The notes below the pieces were generated by a model, which ran no database searches, was not told the DNA's origin, and saw only the letters and a list, made by a program, of their open reading frames with translations. The position numbers were made by a program, and so were the translations under genes. Shown one piece after another: positions 1 through 10,735 of a DNA stretch of 64,000 bases. Source of the stretch: Closterium sp. Naga37s-1 (lineage: Eukaryota > Streptophyta > Zygnematophyceae > Desmidiales > Closteriaceae); the NCBI GenBank assembly GCA_947471745.1, contig CANJKZ010000774.1, positions 3,268,001 through 3,332,000 of the forward strand. Reading direction: 5' to 3'. How positions within the stretch are numbered: the first letter of the stretch is position 1; each line of letters opens with the position of its first letter.

Positions 1-117
1 AGAATTGAGAAGGGATGATTGAACTAGCAAGCAGCAGGATACAAATAGCAAACCCTAAGGGGTTGTACTCACTATTGAGTGCCCCACTGCAGGCTACACA
101 AACAACATATTCTGACA
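1..117 (-). repeat. N1 3' LTR, cut by the window edge
   Basis: Matches 1829-1945 with very few differences and ends in TGACA at 113-117. The next bases, a C-rich run, are the complement of a polypurine tract, which marks this as the downstream LTR of a minus-strand element. Confidence 0.8.
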
Positions 118-329
118 CACCCCCATAGCCAAAGTGGGGTGTAATCAGCACAATGAGCAGGCAGTGCAATAGTTCACAATTATCAGCAAAGCTAGAGGCT
201 ATCACAGAGGGCAAGTGAGGAGGAGGAGGGACTGTGAGGGGAGAGAAGATGGGAGGCGACGACTGAAGCTGCAGACACACGGGCAACAGAAGCGGCTGAC
301 ACAGTGGCGGCTGACACAGTGGCTACCGA

Positions 330-560
330 GGCAAGGGCCCCGGACTACTGGAGTAACTGGCTCTGCGGCTACGACGAGCGGCAGAAGCAACGGACCCACG
401 GGCGACTGGTGCAGCAGGCTCTCTGAGCTACCGGCGACAAGGGCCCCGGAATACAGGAGTAACAGGCTCTGCGGCTGCGACGAGCGGCAGGAGCAACGGA
501 CCCACGGGCAACAGGTGCAGCAGGCTCTCTGAGCTACCGGCGACAAGGGCCCCGGAATAC
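330..560. repeat. Tandem repeat inside N1
   Basis: A unit of roughly 90-110 bp containing 'gagctaccggcgacaaggg' and 'ggctctgcggct' recurs about two and a half times. It is non-coding. Open frames here are shadows of the repeat. Confidence 0.6.
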
Positions 561-840
561 AGGCGCTGCGGACGACACGACGGCTGCCTCCACTCAACCT
601 CCCCCAACTGTCCCACACCCCCCTACACACACCCCCAGTTTCACCCCTAGCTCCACTCCCACTTCACCCCCCTAGCTCCACTCCCCACAGCTCCCACACC
701 TCCACCCCCCTCAGCGGCAGCTGCAGCAGTGGGAGACGAAAAAGGAGGAGGGGAGAACCCACACCTCTCACCCCCATGCTTGCCACCCCACACCCCCACC
801 ACCGCGGAACGCACGGCGGAATGGGAGCAATGGGCAGCAC

Positions 841-1580
841 GGGGGGGGGGGGGGGGGGGGGGGGACGGGACGGGCTTCCGCAGGGGCGGCTCGCGCGGGT
901 CCTGGGGCGGCTGCTGCAGGCACGGGCTGCTCCAGGGGCGGCTGCTGCAGGCACGGGCTGCTCCAGGGGCGGCTGCTGCAGGTGCGGGCTGCTCCAGGGG
1001 CGGCTGCTGCAGGTGCGGGCTGCTCCAGGGGCGGCTGCTGCAGTGGCGGGCGGCTCCAGGGGCGGCCGCTGCAGGTGAAAGGTAGGAGGAGGGGGGGGGG
1101 GGGGGGGGGGGGGTGGGGGGAACGCACGGCCCCCAGGGCGCCCCGAGGGGCGACGAGAAGGGAGCCGCGCGGCCCCCCCCTGGGGCGCCGCGACGGGCAC
1201 CAGGGAGGGCGCCGCGACGGGCCCCCAGAGCCGCCTCGACGGGCGACGGGGAGGGCGCCGCGCGGGCCCCCCGAAGTCGCCTCGACGGGCGACGGGGAGG
1301 GCGCCGCGCGGGCCCCCCGAAGTCGCCTCGACGGGCGACGGGAGGGGACCGCGCGCGGCCCCCGTGGTCGCCTCGACAGGCGACGGGAGGGGACCGCGCG
1401 CGGCCCCCGTGGTCGCCACGACGGGCGACTGGTAGGGAGGCCGCGCGGGTCCCCGAGGTCGCCTCGACGGGCGACGGGAGGGGAGGCCGCGCGGTTCCCC
1501 GAGAGCGCCTCGACGGGCGCTTCGACGGGAGGGGACCGCGGAGGCCCCCCCAAGGGCACCACGACGGGCGCCACGGAAGG
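841..1580. repeat. GC-rich minisatellites and G-runs in N1
   Basis: Contains a G-run at about 841-863, a 33-bp unit built on 'gggctgctccaggggcggct' at about 895-1075, a second G-run at about 1091-1113, and degenerate repeats built on 'cgcctcgacgggcgacggg' from about 1190 to 1580. It occupies the position of the untranslated leader in the autonomous A elements. Confidence 0.7.
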
Positions 1581-1717
1581 GAAAACCGCCAGGCGCCCCG
1601 AGCGCGCGGTGGGCAGAAATTAGGGTTTCGCCGCCGCGCACCACGGGGCGCGCGGCGGACACTGCGGCAGCGGAAGCGGGTGGTGGGCCCATACACAGGA
1701 AGGCGGCAGACATGCCG

Positions 1718-1730
1718 CCCTCTGATACCA
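1718..1730 (-). other. N1 primer-binding site
   Basis: Read on the minus strand the bases are TGGTATCAGAGGG, directly abutting the LTR at 1731. TGGTATCAGAG is the usual copia match to the 3' end of initiator tRNA-Met. It is the best preserved A-type primer site in the window. Confidence 0.75.
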
Positions 1731-1945
1731 TGTCAAATATAGGAGTACGGCCTAGGCTTAGTAGCCTAGGCCACAGTAGGACTAGAACGAGGAGGCGCCA
1801 AGTACAAGCTAGGAACGTGTGCACGAACAGAATTGAGAAGGGATGATTGAACTAGCAAGCAGCAGGATACAAATAGCAAACCCTAAGGGGCTGTACTCAC
1901 TATTGAGTGCCCCACTGCAGGCTACACAAACAACATATTCTGACA
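1731..1945 (-). repeat. N1 5' LTR
   Basis: 215 bp, with TGTCA at the left and TGACA at the right. It is longer than the 130-161 bp LTRs of the A elements but ends in the same way, and contains the same hairpin (about 1865-1898). Confidence 0.8.
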
Positions 1946-2188
1946 CTACTCGCAGACAATTAATGTAGTCGTCGTATGTTAGTCGCACCGTGTCCAAGAA
2001 CAACGCAAATGTTAAGTTGGAGGTCTCAATTAACTGATTCTTTCCAAGAATATTTAGAAATTCGTCCACACTCTTCCTATTTGATTTATGTTTTTCCAAA
2101 TCCACATCCGCACATTTTTTACCCAATGGCATTAAAACCAATGTTTTTGGAAGTGGATACTTAGGAATACCAAATTGACATTTTCGTG
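1946..2188 (-). pseudogene. AT-rich Helitron-like Rep/helicase protein fragment
   Basis: This 243-bp stretch is AT-rich while everything around it is GC-rich. On the minus strand about 75 codons stay open, beginning near CQFGIPKYPLPKTLVL, through a charged stretch, to TYDDYINCLR. The pattern C-[RQ]-F-G-x-P followed by PxxKT and a late E/DDYI is one I associate with the linker region of Helitron-type Rep-helicase proteins. No catalytic motif lies in the fragment, so this is a family guess from motif pattern. It is abruptly joined to the copia Gag-protease fragment at about 2188 and to the N1 LTR at 1945, so it is a scrap and not a gene. Confidence 0.35.
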
Positions 2189-4137
2189 AGACGGGAGTGC
2201 ATGCCACGAAGGCGTGGCAGGGAGGGGTGACCCAGGCGGTGGTGCCAAAGAAGAGTCTGGTGCGACAAGAGGCGACACGAGCAAGAGGCGGGTACCTGAC
2301 CTGACGCGGACACCTGAGCAGACGCAGCGACCTGAGGAGGCTCGGTAGCCAGTGTGTACAGACTCGACCCTGGCCGACGAGTGAACGTAGCCAGGTGACG
2401 CCCCATCCGCGTGCACGTGCAGATCGACACACGCTGACCCCCAGGAGTGGTGGTAGTGACCATCGCATCCTGAAGGGCAGCGGTACTCACCAAGTTCGTA
2501 GAGAACGAGGGGAGGTGAAGATCTGACAGAGAGCCGGACGGAACCGCCGGACACGGGAGGACAGTGGAGGAACTGGCCACGACCGGGCCCCCAGAGGGAT
2601 CAGCCAGTCTGACCGGAACAGGTGCAGGAAGAGGAGTGAGAGTGGTGCTGTCACGAAAGAAACAGCTCGAGGCGCCGGAGTCTAACGTGAAGGTGTGCAG
2701 GGCCTCAGCAGGCGCATTACCAGGGGGAGTACCAGACGCACTAGCACCTAGAGCAGCAGCGGCTATACCTGGGTCAGGCGGAACACACCAGTAACAGTCA
2801 CCCTCAGCACTAAAAGACAAAGCATACATGGCAGAGATAATAACATCAAAGTCTAGGTCAAAGATGGCAACTCCCGACCTAAACAACTCCGCCCAGCGAG
2901 GGCGCTCGACGTCATCACCAAACTCAGTGCGCCAGGCGTCGTCAAGGCGGGAAAAGCAGCGGCGCTCAATGTGAAACCGCCCGCATGTCTTGCCCGCACG
3001 GGGACCCGTGCGAATGACATACGGGCAGGTCTCACTACCCTCGCCCGCCCCACGCTGAACCAACCACTCACGGAGCTGCTGAGGCGTCTGAGTCTCGCTC
3101 CGACGCTGCTGCTGCTGGCCCCGACCGCCACCAGGGCCTCCACGCTGAGGTCCAGACCGACTACCACTGGTCCCACCGCCTCCACTGCCGCCACCCCCTC
3201 CGCTGCCTCCACCGCCGCCACCAGAGCCTCCACCTCCGCCACCAGTCCCACCGCCGCCACCACCTCCACCGCCTCCGCCTCCTCTACCGCTGCCCCCACT
3301 GCCACGCCCACTGCCACCTCCACCACCACCGCTGCCTCCTCCACTACCCCGGCCACCCTTGCCCTTGCTGTTGCGGCGCTTCGTACTAGTCGAAGCAGCC
3401 CCGACGTCCTCAGGAACAGAGACGTCTGCAGCAGCAGCAGAGGCGAAGGAGGAGTAAAGGGGGGAGGGGGAGCACCCCTCAAAGAAGGGTGAGCGCGGGG
3501 TGCCACGAGCAGCACCTACAGCAACTGCACTAGTCTCAGCTGCGAGGAGATGCTGCTCGAGGAGGTCAACAGTGAGGGAAGTGGGGTCGAGGGTGAGGAA
3601 GTGGTCCCTGACAGAGCGAAGGGAGTCAGGGAGGCGGGTGACTATGAAGTAGAGGGTGATGAACATGGGAGGCTGGTTCGTGAGAAGGAAATCAGCAGGA
3701 ACGGTAGCGCGGTAGCGAGCGTCGCTAGTGCGCAGGTGGGTAACCAGGTCCGCTACTGTGGCAAAGGCCGACAGCTCAGGGAACAGGTAGGGCAGTAGAA
3801 GTCTGCCAAGAGCAGCAGTGGCAGGGGAGGAGTAGCGAGCAACGACAGCGTCGTACAAGGTCTGTGCTGTCCTGTGCTCGCCAAAGTGAGCACATTCTGT
3901 TGCGGGCAGGTGGTTGCGAATGGCCAAGCGGGCAGTAGCGTCACGAGAGAGCCAATGGGAACGAGTCGAAACGTCAGCTGTGGCGGGAGGGGCTGGAGCG
4001 GCACCGGACACGAGGTCAAACAACGAGACACTGTCCCGACTATCGCTCAGTAGGTACAGTTGCAGATCGTCGTGCCACGTGTCAAAAGCTACAGGTCTAC
4101 CCTCTGGGTCGAACGGGAGAACTCGAAGTAACGCCAT
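2189..4137 (-). pseudogene. A0: copia Gag-protease part of a truncated polyprotein
   Basis: Minus-strand open frame starting at the ATG at 4135-4137 (MALLRVLPFD). Order of domains: copia Gag (about residues 1-230), a long Gly/Ser-rich linker, a finger-like C-x13-C-x3-H-x4-C segment, the aspartic protease with LDSGAS, and the pre-integrase motif WHHRLGHPSLPRLRG. Coding similarity to the other A elements stops at about 2189, where the Helitron-like scrap begins, so integrase, reverse transcriptase and RNase H are missing. The Gag-protease frame itself has no stop. The retained part could in principle be made from the upstream LTR, but the element cannot move by itself. Confidence 0.85.
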
Positions 4138-6155
4138 AGGGGCAGAGGAGCTTGGGGGCCGCGGGGCCAAACAAGGGGCCGGGGGGCCTAGGGGGGGGGG
4201 CCGAGGGGCCTAGGGGGCCGAGGGGCCAAACAAGGGGCCAAGGGGCCTAGGGGGCCGAGGGGCCAAACAAGGGGCTGAGGGGCCTAGGTGCGCAGGTCTC
4301 TGAGGTGGGGCCGAGTGGCCTAGGGGCCGCGGGGCCAAACAGGGGGCCGGGGGGCCTAGGGGGGGGCCGAGGGGCCTAGGGGGCCGAGGGGCCAAACAAG
4401 GGGCCGGGGGGGGCCGGGCGCCGGTCTCTGAGGTGGGGCCGAGGGGCCTAGGGGCCGCGGGGCCAAACAAAGGGCCAAGGGGCCTAGGGGGCCGAGGGGC
4501 CAAACAAGGGGCCGAGGGGCCTAGGTGCGCAGGTCTCTGAGGTGGGGCCGAGTGGCCCAGGGGCCGCGGGGCCAAACAGGGGGCCGGGGGGCCTAGGGGG
4601 GGGCCGAGGGGCCTAGGGGGCCGAGGGGCCAAACAAGGGGCCGGGCGGGGGCCGGGCTCTGAGGTGGGGCCGAGGGGCCTAGGGGCCGCGGGGCAAAACA
4701 AGAGGCCGAGGGGCCTAGGGGGCCCAGGGGCCAAACAAGGGGCCGGGGGGGCCGGGCGCCGGTCTCTGAGGTGGGGCCGAGGGGCCCAGGGGCCGCGGGG
4801 CCAAACAAAGGGCCGGGGGGCCTAGAGGGGGCCGAGGGGCCTAGGGGGGCCGAGGGGCCAACCAAGGGGCCGAGGGGCCGGGCGCCGGTCTCTGAGGTGG
4901 GGCCAAGGGGCCTACGAGCCGCGAGGTCAAACAAGAGGCCGAGGGGCCTAGGGGGCCGAGGGGCCAAACAAGGGGCCGGGGGGCCAATCTCTGAGGTGGG
5001 GCCGAGGGGCCTAGGGGCCGCGGGGCCAACAAGGGGCCTAGGGGGCCGAGGGGCCAAAGCAGGTACAGGGCCTGGCGCTGGGCACGTGCAGGGCCGGTAC
5101 GGGGCCGGGCGCTGGGCAGGGACGGGACCGGGCGCTGGGCACTGAGGTGGGGCCGAGTGGCCTAGGGGCCGCGGGGCCAAACAAGGGGCCGGGGGGGCGG
5201 CCTAAGGGGGGGGGGGCGAGGGGCCTAGGGGGCCGAGGGGCCAAACAAGGGGTCGGGGGGGGGGTCCGGGCGCCAGTATCTGAGGTGGGGCCGAGGGGCC
5301 TAGGGGCCGCAGGGCCAAACAAGGGGCCAAGGGGCCTAGGGGGGGCCGAGGGGCCTAGGGGGCCGAGGGGCCAAACAGGTACAGGGCCGGGCGCTGGGCA
5401 GGTACAGAGCCTGGCGCTATGCAGGTACGGGGCCGGGCGCGAGGCTAGGTACGGGCCGAGCGACGGGCTAGGTACGGGCCGGGCGACGGGCTAGGTACGG
5501 GCCGGGCGCAGGCAAGAGACGAGGCCGGGCGCGGGCTAGGTACGGGCCGGGCGACGGGCTAGGTACGGGCCGGGCGCGGGCGTCAAAGTTGACGGGGCCA
5601 GCGGGGCCAAGGCGACGGGCTAGGTACGGGCCGGGCGACGGGCTTCGAAGTTGACGGGGCCAGCGGGGCCGAGGCGACGGGCTAGGTACGGGCCGGGCGA
5701 CGGGCTAGGTACGGGCCGAGCGACGGGCTAGGTACGGGCCGGGCGACGGGCTAGGTACGGGCCGGGCGCGGGCGACGAAGTTGACGGGGCCAGCGGGGCC
5801 GAGGTGACGGGCTACGTACGGGCCGGGCGACGGGCTAGGTACGGGCCGGGCGACGAGCTAGGTGCGGGCCGGGCGCGGGCGACGAAGACGACGGGGCCAG
5901 CGGGGCCGAGGCGACGGGCTACGTACGGGCCGGGCGACGGGCTAGGTACGGGCCTGGCGACGAGCTAGGTACGGGCCGAGCGCGGGCGACGAAGTCGACG
6001 GGGCCAGCGGGGCCGAGGCAACGAGCTACAGGCCGGGCGACGGGCTAGGTAAGGGCCGGGCGCGGGCGACGAAGTCGACGGGCTAGGTACGGGCAGTGCA
6101 GTAGGTGGTGGGCCCATTGAGATTAGGTCCTAAGACTTAGTTGCTCTTAATACCA
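4138..6155 (-). repeat. A0 leader: two GC-rich minisatellite blocks
   Basis: Between primer site and Gag start lie about 2 kb of tandem repeats and no conserved coding frame. From about 4150 to 5400 the unit is built on 'ggccgaggggcctaggggg' and 'ggggccaaacaaggggcc' with a higher-order period near 100-130 bp. From about 5420 to 6090 it is a unit of roughly 23 bp around 'ggctaggtacgggccgggcg'. The long Pro-rich minus-strand frames here are translations of the repeat. Confidence 0.75.
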
Positions 6156-6316
6156 TGTTAGAATCTTAGGCGAGAATGATAGACTAGGAAAAGGGAAGGG
6201 GTACAAGTAGAATGTCGAGAGAAATTCTGTACCCCCTAAGGCTAAACCCACTATAGCCTAGACAACTGTAAACACATAAACTAAGCCTAGATATAACTAA
6301 GCATATATGTTTGACA
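6156..6316 (-). repeat. A0 5' LTR
   Basis: 161 bp with TGTTA...TGACA ends. On its left the bases read TGGTATTAAGAG on the minus strand, a degenerate primer-binding site. The LTR hairpin is at about 6197-6236. The sequence to the right is integrase of another element (A1), so A0 inserted into A1 or the two were joined by deletion. A 3' LTR for A0 is not in the window. Confidence 0.75.
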
Positions 6317-7345
6317 TCAGCACCCCTAGGCTCCGCACTCGCAGGCTCAGCACCCCAAGGCTCCGCACCCGCACGCTCAGCACCCCCAGACGCAGCACCC
6401 CTAGCAGCACCACCCCCAGCAACACCAGAGTCTACAGCGACCTCGGCAGGCTCAACCAGAGGGAGTGGGTCTACCTGAGACACACCTGAGGGAGCAAGAC
6501 TCTGAGGGGGGAGGGGGTCTACCGGAGGGGGAGCTGGAGCGAGGAAGAGAGGAGGGGGGGGGAGAGGGGCTGTGCGGTAGGGGAAGAGACGGTAAAAGGG
6601 AACCGACTCATCAAACGTGACGTCCTGAGAGGGCAGGACACGGCGTGAGGTGGGGTGGTAAAACTGCCAGCCAGGCGCGTCAGGGGGAAAGCCAAGGAAG
6701 AAGCAGGGAATGGAACCGGGAGGAGAGCTTGTCCGCGGAAGTATCGCGGACAAAGACACGAGAGCTCCAGACCCGGAACACCAACGCATCGCCAACCTTC
6801 CCCGTCCAGCACAGTGTAGGCGAGGTCTCCGGCAAGGAAACACGGGTCCAGAGGTTGAGCAGATGCACAGCTTACCGGACCACAAACGGCCACAGAAAAT
6901 TGGGAACAGCCGCATGGATGATGGAGGTACGAGCCACCTCCATGACTAAGCCAATGCGGCGCTCAGCAACCCCATTTTGCTGCGGGGAGGCCGGAAGCAT
7001 GAACGACTGGAGGATTCCCTCCCCACGACAAAAGTCCTGCAAGCCACCTCTATCAAAGATGCATGACAGGAAGGTCCACGTGGAACCGCTCGCGGAGCTG
7101 GAGACGGACAGCGCGGATCCAAGGGATCAAGACATCAGGGACCTCACCCTTGCTGCACAAGGGGAAGACCGTGGTGTAACACGTGTAGTTGTCAACAACC
7201 AGCAGAAAGTAGCGCTCGCGGCCCTGTCCACTGACGCGGGCTGGGCCCCACACGTCCATGTGGAGAGTCTGCAGGGGAGCAGTCGTCGGGGGAAACGAGG
7301 AGGAGTGAGGAGCGGCGCGCTGCCGCCCCTCAACGCAAGGAAGGG
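6317..7345 (-). pseudogene. A1: integrase fragment, frameshifted
   Basis: Minus-strand copia integrase remains. From right to left: LQTLHMDVWGPARVSGQG and a VVDNYT segment (first catalytic Asp) near 7180-7290, then broken frames, then the conserved C-terminal part with WQFYHPTSRRVLPSQDVTFD near 6590-6680 and a Pro/Ala/Gly-rich tail. Several stops and shifts make it inactive. At about 7345 it is joined directly to the Gag finger region, so the protease and pre-integrase parts are deleted. Its downstream half (reverse transcriptase, 3' LTR) is not in the window. Confidence 0.8.
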
Positions 7346-7971
7346 AGAGCAGACTCACTAGCACCTAGACCACTAGCCTCTATACCTGGGTCGGGCGGCA
7401 TACACAGGTAACAGTCACCCTCAGCACTAACAGTCAAGGCATACATGGCAGCAAGGATAGCATCATAGTCAAGAGCAAAGATATCAACTCCAGACCGAAG
7501 CAGCTCTAGCCAGCGGGGGCGCTCAGCGTCATCGCCAAACTCTGCGCGCCAAGCATCGTCAAGGTGGGAGAAGCAGCGGTGCTGTGTGTGAAACTTCCAG
7601 CATGTTTGACCAGCGCGGTCACCTGTGCGAATGACATACGGGCAGCGAACACTACCCCCCAGACGCCCCACGCTAAGCAAACCACTCACGAAGCTGCTGG
7701 GGCGTAAGGGTCTCGCTCGGACGCTGCTGCTGCTGCCTCTGGCCACCGCCAGAACCTCCCCTCTGAACAGCTCCACCCCGACTGCCACCACTGCCGCTGC
7801 CACCACTCCCACTGCCGCCACCACCGCCACCACCACTCCCACCGCTGCCACCACCGCTACCACCGAAGCCCCCACTCCCGCCACCACTCCCACCGCCACC
7901 TCCGCCACCTCCACCGCCTCCACCACCACCACCCCCGCTGCCACCTCCACCACTCTTGCCTCCCTTGCCCT
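7346..7971 (-). pseudogene. A1: Gag finger and Gly-rich linker
   Basis: Minus-strand frame with the finger segment CPYVIRTGDRAGQTC...H...C, then LDDAWRAEFGDD, preceded by a Gly/Ser-rich linker. The frame is cut inside the Gly linker at 7971 by insertion of A2. The other side of the same linker resumes at 21624, which allows the original insertion site to be recognised. Confidence 0.85.
7967..7971. repeat. A2 target-site duplication, left copy
   Basis: GCCCT, repeated at 21624-21628 on the other side of the element. Confidence 0.85.
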
Positions 7972-8106
7972 TGTTAGAATCAGGAACGGAAGGTTTAAAT
8001 CGAAAAGGAAAGCAAGTGGGTACAAGTAGAAAACACAAAAGTGTTGTACCCACTAAGAACTACCCCACTACAGCCTAAACAGACTATAACATATATAATT
8101 TTGACA
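7972..8106 (-). repeat. A2 3' LTR
   Basis: 135 bp, TGTTA...TGACA, followed by a C-rich polypurine-tract complement (8107-8115). It carries the LTR hairpin at 8018-8051. It differs from the 5' LTR mainly in the first 40 bp. Confidence 0.85.
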
Positions 8107-8335
8107 CACCCCCATAGGCAAAGTGGGGGAGAACAAGAGGTCACAAGACCAGTCAAGAAAGGCAAAGCAAGCTTAGGGTGGATCACAAAGTCACCACGCA
8201 GTCTGAGCACAAGCAAATGGCCACAAGGCCAGTTCACATGCTGAGTTATATAAAGGAAAGCAAACAATACAGTGAACACAACCTAGCAAGTGTAAGCATG
8301 CAGGTATATGTATAAAGAGTACAGTACAAGCAGAG
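8107..8335 (-). other. A2 3' untranslated region
   Basis: Non-coding. A conserved block beginning 'cacccccataggcaaagtgg' is shared with the other complete A elements and contains the polypurine tract. The remaining part is conserved between A2, A3 and A4, so it probably has a role in replication or RNA processing (inference). Confidence 0.6.
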
Positions 8336-10735
8336 TCAAGAAGAAAGCAAGTGAGGTACAGTAGGTACAAGGCCTAACACAGTACAGAAACGCTGATGAT
8401 CACAAGGCTGAAGTGCCTTGGTGAAAACATCAGCAGTGTTGGCCTGAGAGGCCACGTAACCAAGACGAAGCTGGCCACGCTGCTGCAACTCTCGAGCAAG
8501 GAAGTAGCGTAGAGCAATGTGCTTCGTTCTGTGCTCCTGACACAAGGCCAGCATGGCCTTGTTGTCGACGTACAGAACTGGAGGAGAACGAGGCGCCTCT
8601 CCCAAGTTGGTCAGCAGGTAGGTGAGCCAGCGTAGCTCCTGTGCAGCCATGGCCCCAGCGTAGATCTAGGCCTCACAACTGGAACTGAGAACAGAAGAAG
8701 AGCGGGTAGACCGCCAAGAGACAGAACCGGAGCCAAGACTGAAGGTGTACCCCTGTGACGACCGCTGCGTAGCCAATTCGTCAACCCAGGAGGCGTCAGC
8801 GTGACCAGTGAGGACAACTCGAGCCCGTCCTCCAAGCACGAGCCCCATGCCCGATGTACTGCACAAGTATCGCAACACCCTCTTCGCAGCATCCCAGTGC
8901 ACCTTTCGGTGCCTGCCGGGAGCCACGTAGCGAGCCAGAAGGCTGAGAGGGTATGCGAGGTCAGGTCGTGTGCAAGTCATCAGGTACATGAGGCAGCCCA
9001 CAAGCTCTGGATACGGGCCACTCGGCTCTACGGACTCGTCCGAAGGTGGAGCTGAGAGCGAGTGACCAGTAGGCAGAGGAGTGGATTGTGGCGAGGAGTA
9101 CGTGAAGCCGAAGCGCTGAAGGACCTGCTGCACCATGTGTGACCGAGTCAAGGTAATGGTGTGCTGTGCTCTGTCCCGGGTGATCCGCAAGCCAAGATAG
9201 CTTGTCAGCTCACCCAGGTCTGTGCACGTGTGTCTCTTCTGCAGCTCGGACTTCACGTGGGCGAGTGCCTCAGTGTCAGCAATAGCAAAGACAAGGTCGT
9301 CTACGTACACGAGAACGTAGAAAGGCGGCGAGTAGTGTCAGTGCGTAAAAACAGAGAAGGGTCAGCAGTGGAAGGAGCAAAACCAAGAACAGCAAGAGTC
9401 GTCCTAAGTGTGTCGTGCCACTCACGGGGTGCCTGGCGGAGACCGTAGACTGGCCGCCGGAGGCTCCACTGGGTACCAGCAGGAAACGACCCAGTGAAGC
9501 CAGGTGGGCGGCGCAGCCAGATCTCCTCGTGCAGGCTGCCCTGGAGGAAGGCTGTGCTGAAGTCAAGTGAGTGGAGCTCATAGTCACGCTGAGCAGCAAC
9601 GTGCAGCAGTACCTGAAGAGTGGTCATCTTTGGGGTAGGGGAGAAGGTCTGAAAGAAGTCAACTCCTTGTCGCTGACTAAAGCCACGTGCAACGTAACGT
9701 GCCTTGAAGGCAGGCGGAGAACCCGGCGGTCGCTTCACCCTGAAGATCCACATGCCACTGACGATGTTCGCCCCAGGTGGGGAACCTCGTCTACGTAGAT
9801 GCCTGTGGACTTCCAGGAAGCCATCTCAGCGTAAATGGCTGCCTGCCACTGAGAGGAGTAGGGACCCTCTATCGCCTCTGCGTAAGAGCGCGGGGTCGGG
9901 ATGCCTGGTGCATCCGGGTATCCCTCAGGGGCAAGCAGCATGGACACGAGATGAGGTACAGTAGCGGCAAAGCACTCAAACTCCTCCTGTCTGTCCTCAA
10001 GAACGTCCGTGCCAAGAGCACACTCACCCCCGACGGACGGAGGACAGACAGACGCAGACTCAGCAACAAGACTAGTGGCGTAGTCTAGGCGACAGGCTGC
10101 AGCAAAGTCAACAAGCTCAGTAACAAGAGCAGACGCATCAGTGGACTCAAACAAAGGGTCAGTGACAGCAGTGGCCAGAAAGCGCGTGACAGCTGGACTA
10201 GCAGCACGTAGGGAGTCAGACGCAGGGTCCGGACCGGCAGGAAGAGACGTAGGAGGAGACGGCAGAGGGATACGCTGTGGAGCAGTGGAAGGACGCAGAG
10301 TCATAGAGTGAGTGCCAGGGACAGGAGGAGGACGCGGACGCGAAACACGACCAGCGCGATCAGTACGGACAGGCGATGCAGAACGAGACTCAGGCGACAC
10401 AGGACGCGACTCAGGCTCACGACGCTCTTTCAGACCTCTAGTCGGTCCAGAGTAAGGAGAAGGACTGGGCAGTGGAGAGGCCGGCTGTAACTGCGACTGG
10501 GACTGGGCAGGCGGTGGACTCAGGAAAGGAGGAGGAGGACCAGGAGAAGGCGGGGAGCCAAGAACCTGCTGAAGGAGGGGAACGTAGTACGGCCGCGGCC
10601 GCGCAGCGCCTCCAAAAACAGCAGAGACAGAACCGGTACCCTCAGCCCCAGGGTCTCCAGTCCCAGCAGCACCTCCAGCAGCTCCAGCAGCTCTAGTACC
10701 AGCAGCACCTCCAGCACCTCCAGTAGCACGAGCAG
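8336..10735 (-). pseudogene. A2: integrase tail, reverse transcriptase and RNase H, broken
   Basis: Read from 10735 leftwards: Ala/Gly/Pro-rich linker, the conserved stretch PRSYAEAIEGPYSSQW, reverse transcriptase (DFSTAFLQGSLHEEIWLRRP, YGLRQAPREWHDTL, YVDD just after the 1-bp deletion near 9325), then RNase H (GHADASW, SSSCEA, VDNKAMLALCQEH) ending near 8336. The frame is interrupted by a 1-bp loss near 9770, another near 9325 and an in-frame TAG at 8666-8668 within the RNase H. Compared with A4, each change is a simple substitution or single-base loss. Right end is the B1 insertion point. Confidence 0.9.
10731..10735. repeat. B1 target-site duplication, left copy
   Basis: AGCAG, repeated at 17202-17206. 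Confidence 0.9.

Larger units (their letters stand above)
1..1945 (-). mobile_element. N1: non-autonomous copia-type LTR element, left end outside the window
   Basis: Two LTR copies face each other: 1-117 is nearly identical to 1829-1945. The right copy (1731-1945, 215 bp) has TGTCA...TGACA ends. Next to it at 1718-1730 is the complement of an initiator-tRNA primer-binding site, and next to the left copy at 118-130 is a C-rich stretch, the complement of a polypurine tract. The element therefore reads on the minus strand. The 1.6-kb interior has no gag, protease, integrase or reverse-transcriptase signature and is mostly GC-rich tandem repeats, so it must depend on proteins from a related element. 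Its LTRs share ends and hairpin with the A-family elements below. Confidence 0.8.

Noticed and set aside
3100..3370. Thr/Ala-rich plus-strand frames resembling mucin-like proteins (also at 7740-7960, 19620-19840, 39180-39400, 42900-43080)
   Set aside because: Complement of the Gly/Ser-rich Gag linker in each A element, always at the same place in the element.
4210..5490. Pro/Leu-rich repeat proteins on the minus strand and Gly/Arg-rich on the plus strand
   Set aside because: Both are translations of the leader minisatellite of A0. No start context or conserved domain.
10520..10729. Leucine-rich minus-strand frame next to B1 (also 17114-17446 and 36509-37186)
   Set aside because: Shifted reading of the Ala/Gly linker codons (GCTGGAGCTGCTGG) of A2 and A4.
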